64,000 bases of DNA from Delia radicum. Taxonomy: Eukaryota > Arthropoda > Insecta > Diptera > Anthomyiidae. The stretch spans positions 131,802,776 through 131,866,775 of the forward strand of contig CM037851.1 in NCBI GenBank assembly GCA_021234595.1, in the 5' to 3' direction. Below are positions 55,386 to 64,000 of the stretch, piece after piece; position 1 is the stretch's first letter; every line of letters starts with the position of its first letter. Under the pieces are notes generated by a model. That model was not told the origin of the DNA and searched no databases. It saw nothing but the letters and a program-made list of their open reading frames with translations. The position numbers and the translations under genes are program-made.

Positions 55386-55393
55386 GAAACAGT

Positions 55394-55600
55394 GTGCCCC
55401 AGTAGGCTAGTTGGTAGCGGGCTGGCTTATCAGTGCGGGGGTCGTGGGTTCGATTCCCCCCAGAGGCACTGATCTGTTTTCGCTATAACGCGCCGAAGGC
55501 CATAGTAGCTAGTGCTCGGTTAGGGTAATAGTATATAACTTGTAATTATATGATTATTAATTAATAAAATAACAAAAATATAATGTTGAAAGATCAAATA
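55394..55600 (+). repeat. tRNA-headed sequence, probable SINE
   Basis: 55394-55470 looks like a tRNA: GTGCCCC at the start pairs six of seven with GAGGCAC at the end, an A box TAGGCTAGTTGG, and a perfect B box GGTTCGATTCC. The anticodon arm does not form, so it is not a working tRNA. About 100 bases of GC-richer body follow (CGCGCCGAAGGCC), then A/T, as in a tRNA-derived SINE. Confidence 0.55.
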
Positions 55601-56769
55601 AATACAACTTTAAATCAAACAAATTTTACCACTTGAACTGTTAATCACTTATATCTGCATAATTCTGTGAACAACATTTCAGTGGCACAACTTTTTAAAT
55701 ATTAAATTCTTTTACAAAATTTGGAAATTCTTTAATAATAAGTCTGTTCGATTACTTTTCCTGTAAAGTTCAGTAAAAACTACTCAGTAACAAAATTACA
55801 AATAGTAAGACAAATTTACAAAAAAGTAAACGAACAGAAAACTTGTAGGAAACATGTAAATTAGATAAAATAGCTTGTTTTAAATATTAAAAAAAAATCA
55901 ACTGGTCATTATGGAAAAGGAAAAAGTTAATTGAAATTATCGACCAAAAATAATTTAAATGTTTTTTAACTTCTTCCATAGTTAATTATTTAATAATTTT
56001 CACTTTCAATCCATAAACAATTAAAATTTAATTTAATTTTTGTTTTTGTTTACTAAAAATACAAGCATATTTTTTTAGTCATATGTTTTTTTCATCTTAC
56101 AAATTCTTACTGGCAAAAATGTATTCAGTAAAAACTTGTATGTTCTTTGGCATCAAACTGTCACTTTACTCTCTCTTTTTACCAGTTTTTACTGCGTATT
56201 TGTCTAAACGAACACCTTCCAGTAAAAACTTGTACAAATTTTTGTGTTATCGAACAAACTTAATGTTATATTTTTTAATTATTAAATTTTGGCACTTTAT
56301 TTATATTATTAGGCCTGTTTTTTAAGCACCGGATTTATTTTTGGATTTATTTTGTTTCATTTAAAGTTGTATATATATCATCTTTCAACATAAAATATAT
56401 TCGGGCTAGAGATCAGTTTGTTTCGCAAAAAAAGTCCATGCCTTGTGTTTTAACATGAAAATTTTTTTATTTTTATTTAAATCTAACTCCAATTAAATTT
56501 TATAAAAATTTAAAAAAGTGTTCTAAACATATAAACACAGAAACTAAATTAAGCTAAACCCGTAATGAATTTATAAAAAAATAAATGCGGTTTGGATTAA
56601 GTTTTATTCAATTCTAGGATTTGCATTTTTGCAAAATTGTATTTCACATCATATTAGCATATAAAAGCTAGCTATCGATCAAAAAACAATGTTTTTGCTT
56701 TCAATTTTTAACGAAATAATATAAATTTAATAATCGAGCCGGCGATTTTATGAGAATGATAGAATCGTG
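55601..56769. other. No gene seen
   Basis: AT-rich. 55740-56250 has repeated TTTTTACTG and CAGTAAAAAC words on both strands (an eroded inverted repeat). The 80-codon frame at 56083 lies across it and is not counted as a gene. Confidence 0.4.
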
Positions 56770-57227
56770 GACGGTATTTCAGCGATATTGACAGCCATCC
56801 CTGCTTGCGTATATTCTTGTGTATAAGCATTGAATGTACGTATGTATGTATGTATGTATGATGAAATAAATAGTATAATTTAAAATTTGCTTCAAAATTT
56901 TTAGAGGTCTTCCCACATTTTCACTCATAACTTTTGAACGCGTTAACCGATTTTGATCATTTTCACTAGAAAACTGCTCATGATATCAACAAACAATTTG
57001 ACTGAAAATTAGCAGTACCTCTTCTGTATTGTCGGAGTATTTTGTGTTTCCACAGACAGACGGACGGACAGACGGACAGACGGACATGGCTATATCGACT
57101 TCTCTATTCATGCTGATCAAGAATATATATAGTTTATGGGGTCCCAGAATTTTTTTAAAAGAATTACAAACATTTGACAAAGTGAATATACCCTCCTGCA
57201 CTATGGGATGGAGGGTATAAAAACGTG
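56770..57227 (+). repeat. Dispersed repeat with terminal hairpin, copy 2
   Basis: Match to 38010-38437 starting GGTATTTCAGCGATATTGAC, with an expanded (GTAT)n at 56830-56858 and a longer GACGGACA run. It ends with the TATACCCTCC/GGAGGGTATA hairpin. Confidence 0.75.
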
Positions 57228-57610
57228 CATAACTTTTAAATCCAGCTTCAACAGAGTGCTGATAGAATAATGTACACACAAAAAAATATTTCTTAAATTG
57301 CGCCAAGTAAACATTTTGTTGAATGAAAAAAACATAATCAATTACATTGAAATTGAAAATAACATAAAAATAATCTCGATGTATATAAAAACAAAAAACT
57401 AATATAACTGTAAAAAATATTACTTGAGCCAGAGTACACACTAAAAATTTTTTATATAAATAGAACATTTTTGGTCTTCAAAATTTAGTAACGTCATGAT
57501 GCTTGTTAGGAAAAGACCTAACCACGTGGTTGATTACTAAGAAGACAAGAATGGAGCAACATTGATTATTAATAGGTTTTTTGTTAAAGTTCTGCCTATT
57601 ATATAGGCTC

Positions 57611-57680
57611 TAGCTTTTCTAAAACTTCGGGTTCTGATGAGATCTTTAGCCAGATCGAAATACTAGTATCAACCTAGCTA
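57611..57680 (+). ncRNA. Type I hammerhead ribozyme (family 2, unit 1)
   Basis: Stem I GGUU (57630-57633) pairs with AACC (57671-57674). CUGAUGA is at 57634-57640. Stem II GAUCU/AGAUC closes UUAGCC. GAAA is at 57657-57660. Stem III AUA/UAU closes CUAG. The AUC triplet gives a cut after 57670. An outer helix UAGCU (57611-57615) with AGCUA (57676-57680) could extend stem I across an internal loop. Unlike family 1 there is no extra core nucleotide. Confidence 0.9.
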
Positions 57681-58007
57681 ATATGTTTGATTTGCTTTAT
57701 TTTTGTAAATATACGGAGGTTGAAAGCTCGTTATAAATTGAAAATAACATAAAAATAATCTCGATGTATATAAAAACAAAAAACTAATATAACTGTAAAA
57801 AATATTACTTGAAAAAATATTACTTACAGAGTACACACTAAAAATTTTTTATATAAATAGAACATTTTTGGTCTTCAAAATTTAGTAACGTCATGATGCT
57901 TGTTAGGAAAAGACCTAACCACGTGGTTGATTACTAAGAAGACAAGAATGGAGCAACATTGATTATTAATAGGTTTTTTGTTAAAGTTCTGCCTATTATA
58001 TAGGCTC

Positions 58008-58077
58008 TAGCTTTTCTAAAACTTCGGGTTCTGATGAGATCTTTAGCCAGATCGAAATACTAGTATCAACCTAGCTA
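58008..58077 (+). ncRNA. Type I hammerhead ribozyme (family 2, unit 2)
   Basis: Identical to unit 1 over the 70-nt motif. Predicted cut after 58067. Confidence 0.9.
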
Positions 58078-58404
58078 ATATGTTTGATTTGCTTTATTTT
58101 TGTAAATATACGGAGGTTGAAAGCTCGTTATAAATTGAAAATAACATAAAAATAATCTCGATGTATATAAAAACAAAAAACTAATATAACTGTAAAAAAT
58201 ATTACTTGAAAAAATATTACTTACAGAGTACACACTAAAAATTTTTTATATAAATAGAACATTTTTGGTCTTCAAAATTTAGTAACGTCATGATGCTTGT
58301 TAGGAAAAGACCTAACCACGTGGTTGATTACTAAGAAGACAAGAATGGAGCAACATTGATTATTAATAGGTTTTTTGTTAAAGTTCTGCCTATTATATAG
58401 GCTC

Positions 58405-58474
58405 TAGCTTTTCTAAAACTTCGGGTTCTGATGAGATCTTTAGCCAGATCGAAATACTAGTATCAACCTAGCTA
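58405..58474 (+). ncRNA. Type I hammerhead ribozyme (family 2, unit 3)
   Basis: Identical to units 1 and 2. Predicted cut after 58464, giving a second 397-nt monomer. Confidence 0.9.
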
Positions 58475-58894
58475 ATATGTTTGATTTGCTTTATTTTTGT
58501 AAATATACGGAGGTTGAAAGCTCGTTATAAATTGAAAAAAAAAAAAAAAAAAATTACTTTTTTAATTGACTCAATTAAAAAGTAATCAATATTTTAAATA
58601 ATATTGATTACTTTAAATAAACAAAAATATTGATTACTTTTTAATTGAATCAATTAAAAAAGTAATTGATTATTTTTTTTTATTCAACAAAATGTGTACT
58701 TGGCGCAATTTTTTTTTTCTGTGTAGGAATATTCTATGATAATTTATAAAGCCATAGCTGGACTTCAAAAAAAGTTAAAATTTGAGTGTGTTTCAGATTG
58801 TTATCCATTAATTTGCAATAAACTTATTAAAATAAGCGTTTTTTTATTAATAATTTAACTCGAAATTTTAAAAATTATTGAACCTCTCCAAGTA

Positions 58895-59030
58895 TAAAAT
58901 TATCAGATCTGCCCAGATTAGATCAGATCTAAATAAATCTCAAATTTGTACCAATTTTTGAGATCTAATTAGATCTTATCTGGTAAAACAGATCTAACTA
59001 GATTTGGACAGATTAGATCTTCTTACACGG
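58895..59030. repeat. AGATCT-rich inverted repeat
   Basis: Six AGATCT sites in 130 bases, arranged as partial inverted repeats (CAGATTAGATCAGATCT against AGATCTAATTAGATCTTATC). Function unknown; it could be a decayed MITE end. Confidence 0.5.
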
Positions 59031-59048
59031 GTAGCTTAAACAAAATTT

Positions 59049-60037
59049 TAGTGTCCGACCGAGTATTCGTCTTCGGAGTTCGGCCAAAAAGTGAAGTTCG
59101 GCCAAAAAGTGAAGTTCGGCCAAATTTGACCGAACAACCGAACTTTTTATGATTATTTAAATAAATAAAAACTGTGGTTATATTTAACGATATTTAAATA
59201 TCAATGTGTGTGAAAAAATTTAAAAAAGCCAAAAAGAGTTTAAAAATAAATTTCCAGTAATATACCTACAAGACTTATAAGCATATAATCAAATTTAAAG
59301 CGATATAATTTAAATAAACGTATACTTTTATATTTTGCAATTAATTTCGAGTGGTAAGTAATCCTAAAAAGAGAATAACAGATTCATCAATTTGGGATAG
59401 ACATGGTGCAGTACCAGACTTAGAAGTAGCAGAACCAAACGAAAATTTTATTGAAAAAGAAATTAAAATGTTTATTACGGAGCCTTTACGTCCCGAAATA
59501 TAAATATATTTGAGTATTGGAATTCAAGTCCATTTACAAATATAAAAGCTGTAGCAATAAAATATTTATCAGCCCCACCAACTTGTGTAGCTAGCGAACA
59601 GCTTTTTAGCGCTGCCGGACAGCTGTATTCTGATAGACGAAGCAAGTCACATGGTGTGATTGCGGAAAAAAATGCTTTTCTGTCATTACAATATCAAATT
59701 TTTAATTTTAAATATTAAAGTTTAAGTTTTTTTTTTCTATATCAACTTAAAAATCGATCAACTATTTTTCTTTGACTATAAAATATAGTACAAATATTTT
59801 ATTCTTTTTTTGTACTTTAAAAAGTACAACTATTTTCCAAACATGATTTTTTAAAAAAATATACCTATAAATTTTTATTTTTGTTTATGTTTAATAACTT
59901 TTTCGTTTAAATTTATTGATCTAAAAAAAAATTTATATTGTTTTTTTGTTAAAACAAAAAGTTCGGCTTCGGCCGAACATTGATATTATGGCCGAAGTTC
60001 GGCTTCGGCCGAAAAAAATGAGTTCGGTCGGACACTA
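59049..60037 (+). mobile_element. hAT element with transposase remnant
   Basis: TAGTGTCCGACCGA at the left end is repeated perfectly inverted at the right end. The octamer CAAAATTT flanks both sides (59041-59048, 60038-60045). Both subterminal regions are packed with GTTCGGCC / GGCCGAAC words, as expected for transposase-binding sites. 989 bp, internally deleted. Confidence 0.93.
59345..59717 (+). pseudogene. hAT transposase C-terminal dimerisation domain
   Basis: 59500-59717 reads VASEQLFSAAGQLYSDRRSK, the most conserved motif of hAT transposases (VASERxFSxAGxxxSxRR), used for dimerisation. It is followed by VIAEKNAFLSLQYQI and a stop. Upstream, 59345-59500 in a shifted frame, a short stretch (SSIWDRHGAVPDLEV) looks like the linker before it. 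The catalytic domain is deleted. It lies inside the TIRs of the same element. Confidence 0.88.
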
Positions 60038-60045
60038 CAAAATTT

Positions 60046-61566
60046 TATCTTTCATATTTATTGCAGTGCGATGGTCATGCTGCGCCAAGAACATGCATCA
60101 TGCAGTTATTTCTTCAAAAATGTTTTTAGTTTCCATGGTGAAGATTTTCTCTATTAAAGATTGATCGTGATGCAGCTGTACCTGCGACATTAGCCGCTAA
60201 ATGTCTGTGTACATTGGTTTTATGGCACTCTTGCAACATCACAAAAATTTCCTTTAGTTTAGAATTTTTCAATGATTTACGAGTCAATCATAAAGGCAAA
60301 AAAGGCTTTTTTCTCTCGTTTGTTAATGTTGTAAATAAGATAGCATGGCCTTGATAAATTGCACCAAATTTGAAGTCAAAAATTTGTGGATCGAATTTAA
60401 AAAAACAGCGCATTATTGTTTAGGTTTATTGAGGTTGTTTTTGTTTATTCAGTTGTTCAAGAATAGAGAATATTTTTGCGTTTGTGTGTGCCTTAGTGAG
60501 TATTTGTATCGACAGGTAACGGTTTCCTCTTTGCACGAATTAAAAGCGGAAGTTGGTGTTTGTGGTGTAATGTCATGTTTTTTGTATGTGTGCATGGTTT
60601 GTTCTATCGATGATACGAGTATATATCAATAGTACTGTTAAATTTTCATACGTAGGACAATTTGGGGTAAAGTATATATACAGTGCAGTTCGCAAACTTA
60701 TACGGTGATAGATATGTTGAACGGGGCAAACAGAAAACAAAGAGTACCGATTTGAAAACGAGCAAATAATTTTATTACGGCTCAGTCTCATATTTTGAGG
60801 GTTTTAACAGGGTCAAATTGTTCGGGTGAGAAAAAGAAGCGAATGGCGTATAGCAAAAAAGAAGTCTAAGCTAAATTTTATAAAATTAAAACATAGCCAA
60901 TGCCGAGAGACATAAAGTTTCAGTGTTTTATTAATGGTTTGATTTAAAATATTCCGAAAAGTAATAAAAAATTTGAATTTTCATGTCATTCGGCTGGAGC
61001 TAGGTTTATATTTCAGACCAATAGTTTCTTGGGGAAGTTTTCGAAGAAATCTTCGTAGATTATGTTTTTGCTATACGCCTTTTGACAATTGACCCACCCA
61101 ACTATTCATATTTCTGGTTCAAAGCAATGTTAGAAACACTAGGGGTATATGACAAACCTATCTTATGGTATATATACTTTACTTACACTATCCTGTTTAT
61201 TTGGGTATAGCTAAGCTAAAAAATTGTGGAATAATTATGGTTTGTCGATAAAAAAAGTTGTGCCGGAATTAAAGTTGAAGACGATTCCAAAAATATTTTT
61301 TTGTTTTTTGCCCTTGATACCGCCCTTTCTGTTTTTGGTTTCCTGCTTCGCCATTTATAGTCCAATCGTAACATGTGACATCATTCTTTTTAGTTTGACA
61401 ACAGCTTCATTTTTTACTTTGGTCATTTCTGACTCCGACGTCGAATTCTTATAGTGACTTCAAATATATGGGTTTCTACCCCAAAATTAGATAAATTTAA
61501 TTATATTTTATATATGTTGGTTAGGATATCCCTTAAAAACGATTTGAGGGTTTTCGTTCATTATTT
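60046..61566. other. No gene seen
   Basis: Several 70-95 codon frames occur (60345, 61224, 61454) but none has recognisable motifs, splice context or protein-like bias beyond hydrophobic T-rich noise. Confidence 0.45.
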
Positions 61567-61970
61567 TATTTTTTTAAAAAAGAGAGGCAACACTCAGGAA
61601 ATACTTCCTATATTTAGCGTGTTACTTTCTTTGGAAAGGGATAGTATAGAGATGAAAGTTGGATAAAGATGAGGGGCTTCAGACATGGCAACACTGTAAT
61701 TGCGCGAGATGATAAGACTTAGAACAGTTGTTGCTCGCCACCTGATGGAGAGTTGGCGAACTTATTGAAGCTTTTTGGTTCATAGCCCTGATTCATTATT
61801 TTACTTCGGTGGGGTTAATTGCTATGGGAACACCGAAGGTGGACATTGCGATACGTATGAGGGATAGAAGAAACTCATACATATTATTTTGATGTTGCCG
61901 GCACCGGGGATCGAACCCGGGACCTTCTGTGTAAAAGTCCAACGCGCTAACCACTACACCACAACGCCCA
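61567..61970 (-). repeat. tRNA-derived SINE, full length
   Basis: Minus strand. The head 61896-61970 has A box TGGTGTAGTGG and a perfect B box GGTTCGATCCC, and ends TGCCGGCA. The acceptor strands do not pair, so this is a polymerase III promoter head, not a tRNA gene. A 300-base unrelated body follows and it ends near AGAGAGGCAACACTCAGGAA with a short A/T tail. The last 100 bases recur at 17140-17240, which shows it is a dispersed family. Confidence 0.75.
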
Positions 61971-62240
61971 CTTTTTGAAAACTTTAAAACGAGCCGAATT
62001 TATGTCGAAAATTTTGGAAAAAAGTGTATTTGTATTAAAAATTCCGAAAATCAAAAATTTTTAAAATATTGAATTTTGTGATATCAACACATTTATATAA
62101 AAGTATTCGGGACTTCAGGGTTTTAACTATATTGTGTAATTATTAATTTGTAGCCAACATAAAGGAAATTATTTTATTCCCTTGTTCATATTTTCTCGAA
62201 ATATGTATACGCTTTAGAGGGAAAAACAAATAAACATATA
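61971..62240. other. No gene seen
   Basis: AT-rich spacer. Confidence 0.5.
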
Positions 62241-62530
62241 CACTCAAAAAAAGTTTGTAAAGTCAGCAACAGGAGGGTGCGTGCAAAAAATTTGTTAACG
62301 TCAGCAAAATCTTAGATGCAGACAAAATTAGTAGATGCAGACAAAGTTTTGCTAACACTAAGTTGATTAAAAATTTAAAAATCCTTGCTAAAATTTAATA
62401 AAATTATTGCTGAATATTAGTACACTAAAAAAAAAATTGTAGACAAATTATACTTTAGTTAATTTATTTGTTGAAAACCGTAAAAAATTGTTTGTGAATC
62501 TTTTAAAAATAATACGTTACAAAATATAAA
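62241..62530 (+). repeat. Single end of a TACACTC element
   Basis: TACACTCAAAAAAAGTTTGT then AAAGTCAGCAACAGGAGGGTG and further words follow the left arm of the element at 3662 for nearly 300 bases, with small deletions. No partner end is in the window, so this is a truncated copy or one whose other end lies farther right. Confidence 0.75.
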
Positions 62531-62544
62531 TATGTTCATACTCC

Positions 62545-63005
62545 CACATTATATATATTTATTATCGTATTCCATCAGGAACATAGCATTAAGCTGTCTG
62601 TCCTTTGCAATTATTCTTAGTTCATTAAAAGTTTTTCTGTCTCCAGGTAATCTTCGGTCTTCCATGAATGCGTGTGCCTTGATGCAAGAGCGGTTTGGGG
62701 CAAAGCCGGCTTGTGCTTTTCTCAGGCGTTCATCGAGTGGTTCAAGTAAACGATTGAGTATGACTTTGTTAAATATTTTATAAACGGCGGGGGTTAATGC
62801 GATAACTCTTCAATTATTGCACGATTTCAGGTCTCATTGTCTGTTACCCAGTTTTGTCTGAATAGAGGCTGGAATATTTCAGCGGTGATATTCGGCTAAC
62901 ATTTATAAAATGCAGTATGTAAATTATCGATGCCTGCGGCTTTTCCATTTTTAAGTTGTGAGATGGCATTTATTTCGTTGAGTGTGGAGGGATCTGTGCA
63001 GACGA
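62545..63005 (-). pseudogene. LINE reverse transcriptase fragment
   Basis: Minus strand, in broken frames: EINAISQLKNGKAAGIDNL (the KAPGPDGI-type RT motif), then PAVYKIFNKVILNRLLEPLD, RLRKAQAGFAPNRSCI and DRRLPGDRKTFNELRII. It lacks the YADD motif. Several stops. The family differs from the elements at 22840 and 11531. Confidence 0.7.
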
Positions 63006-64000
63006 AATTTTTTGATCAATATTTTTTTACTTAAAAATATTTGTTTTGCACATGCCAAGAATATTTGGTCTGTATTCGGTACTCTACATAATGAGCATGC
63101 TTCTTCATTTTGTCAAGCTTCTGCACAGATTAAATTTAAGTAGACGGAAAATAATGAACATTTTCAGTAAACTTATGAAACATTTCTTCACAACGTGAAC
63201 TAAAACTTTCTTATAATTAATGAAAAGCTTCATGATTTTTATAAAACAATTTTCTTCATTGATTGGATGAAGCTTTTAATAAATAAAATTCAATTATATA
63301 AGTAGGGCAACCAAAAATAAGCTATAGCTTGTTTTTATTTGAAAGGATAGAACTATTTAGACAAGTTCTGATCATGAAGTTATGAAAATGTTAAGCCGTA
63401 TTTTTTAGAGCTTTTTCAAGCTTATTTTTTGATATTTGCTTATTTTAGCTTATTATGTAAATATAAGTTACTTTTTCACATTGTTTTTTTTTTTTAAGTA
63501 AGCTTATTTTAGCATTAATCTCTTAAAAATATAAATTTTTGGCTGGTTTTAGCAATCGGTATTTTGAAGTTTTTTTTGTTTATTGAAATTTTCCGATTTT
63601 TTATTTTGATTATGTATTTTTTTGTGTAACCCTTGAAAACTTATACAAATATGTGCCCCCTAGGGTTACAACCTTTTTTTTCTAAATTTTTACCTATCAG
63701 CACGTAATAGGCAATAATGTATTAATAATATAAATCGCATTTTCTGGTCATTTTGAAACAAAGTTGTACTAGTTGACCAATAATATTGTACACCATATTT
63801 TAATTAACTTTTTTCGTGTTGTGTTAGTTATTTTGAAAATTTTGATGTCTATTTCGCAAAACAACGCTTTAATATGTTATATCAAAATCCGCGAAACACG
63901 TCAAATTTAAAAACGTTTGTTTGGACATGCATCGTTATTGTCTAATTACGTTTAAATTATAGCTAAATATTAATTTTTAGTTTAATTAAACAAAAAGCGG
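63006..64000. other. No gene seen
   Basis: AT-rich DNA. TAAGCTTATTTTAGC-type words repeat around 63420-63510. No frames or element ends supported. Confidence 0.45.

Larger units (their letters stand above)
57350..58538 (+). repeat. Family 2 hammerhead tandem array (retrozyme-like)
   Basis: Three head-to-tail units starting AAATTGAAAATAACATAAAA at 57350, 57735 and 58132; the period is 385 then 397 bases, the difference being a 12-base AAAAAATATTACTT-type expansion. Units are otherwise virtually identical, so the array is young. It ends in a run of about 18 A. Each unit has a hammerhead. The cleavage sites define two complete 397-nt monomers, 57671-58067 and 58068-58464. No ORF of protein-like composition. 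Confidence 0.88.
57275..58723. mobile_element. TA-target TIR element containing the family 2 hammerhead array
   Basis: CACACAAAAAAATATTTCTT from 57275 is mirrored by the T-run ending CTGTG at 58723, with TA outside each (57273-57274, 58724-58725). About 70 bp of inverted similarity includes TTGCGCCAAGTA and TGTTGAAT words. Between the ends lie three 0.4-kb repeats, a poly-A and a palindromic A/T region (58553-58680, with AAAGTAATCAATATT and its complement). No ORF. Confidence 0.8.

Noticed and set aside
55394..55470. Functional tRNA gene
   Set aside because: The B box and acceptor look good, but the anticodon arm does not pair and extra bases precede the D arm; a SINE head is more likely.
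61896..61970. Functional tRNA gene
   Set aside because: The acceptor strands are not complementary although the A and B boxes are perfect; it is attached to a repeated body.
1..64000. CRISPR arrays, bacterial operons or ribosomal RNA
   Set aside because: None present. The repeats have no spacer structure and all gene signals are eukaryotic.

Overview
The window looks like AT-rich, repeat-dense DNA from a higher fly (Diptera, probably Brachycera). This is inferred from the mix of 412/mdg1-like gypsy, hAT, Transib, TA-target and non-LTR elements and from one rhodopsin-type GPCR exon. Almost everything recognisable is mobile DNA, much of it nested. The only strong host-gene candidate is the terminal exon of a seven-transmembrane receptor at 6541-6910 (+).

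Layout. 1-1139: 3' end of a gypsy element with its LTR. 1994-2331: hAT MITE. 3662-6232: a 2.6-kb fold-back element with about 1.1-kb arms. 6541-6910: GPCR exon. 7455-22585: an old minus-strand gypsy (B) split by a younger 10.3-kb 412-like gypsy (A, 7967-18271, 4-bp TSD TTGC). Gypsy A is itself hit by a LINE (15-bp TSD) and by a hammerhead-ribozyme repeat array (13-bp TSD). 22840-25850: broken RTE-like LINE with another LINE 3' end inside it. 28390-46101: a DDE-transposase-like gene split by a complete Transib element (2.8 kb, 5-bp TSD) and by a 13-kb composite of DNA transposons that carries a CACTA/tnp2-like transposase. 49059-50882: hAT-type element with a second hammerhead array inside. 57275-58723: TIR element filled with three 0.4-kb repeats that carry a different hammerhead. 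59049-60037: hAT element with a transposase remnant. 61567-61970: tRNA-headed SINE. 62545-63005: LINE fragment.

Main discovery. Two unrelated families of non-coding tandem repeats each carry a complete type I hammerhead self-cleaving ribozyme core. Family 1 has 508/509-nt monomers at 14314-16632 and 49378-50295: seven full ribozymes and one truncated. Family 2 has 397-nt monomers at 57350-58538: three ribozymes. The motif is read directly from the sequence: CTGATGA, a perfect stem II, GAAA, a stem III with a tetraloop, an AUC cleavage triplet, and a stem I closing both sides. No ORF lies in the repeats. Both family 1 insertions are bounded by 13-bp target duplications and contain head-to-head inverted units. 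That resembles animal retrozymes or Penelope-type retrotransposition products more than ordinary satellites.

Limits. Family names come from motifs recognised by eye. No alignment, folding or database search was run, and ends of old degenerate elements are approximate.
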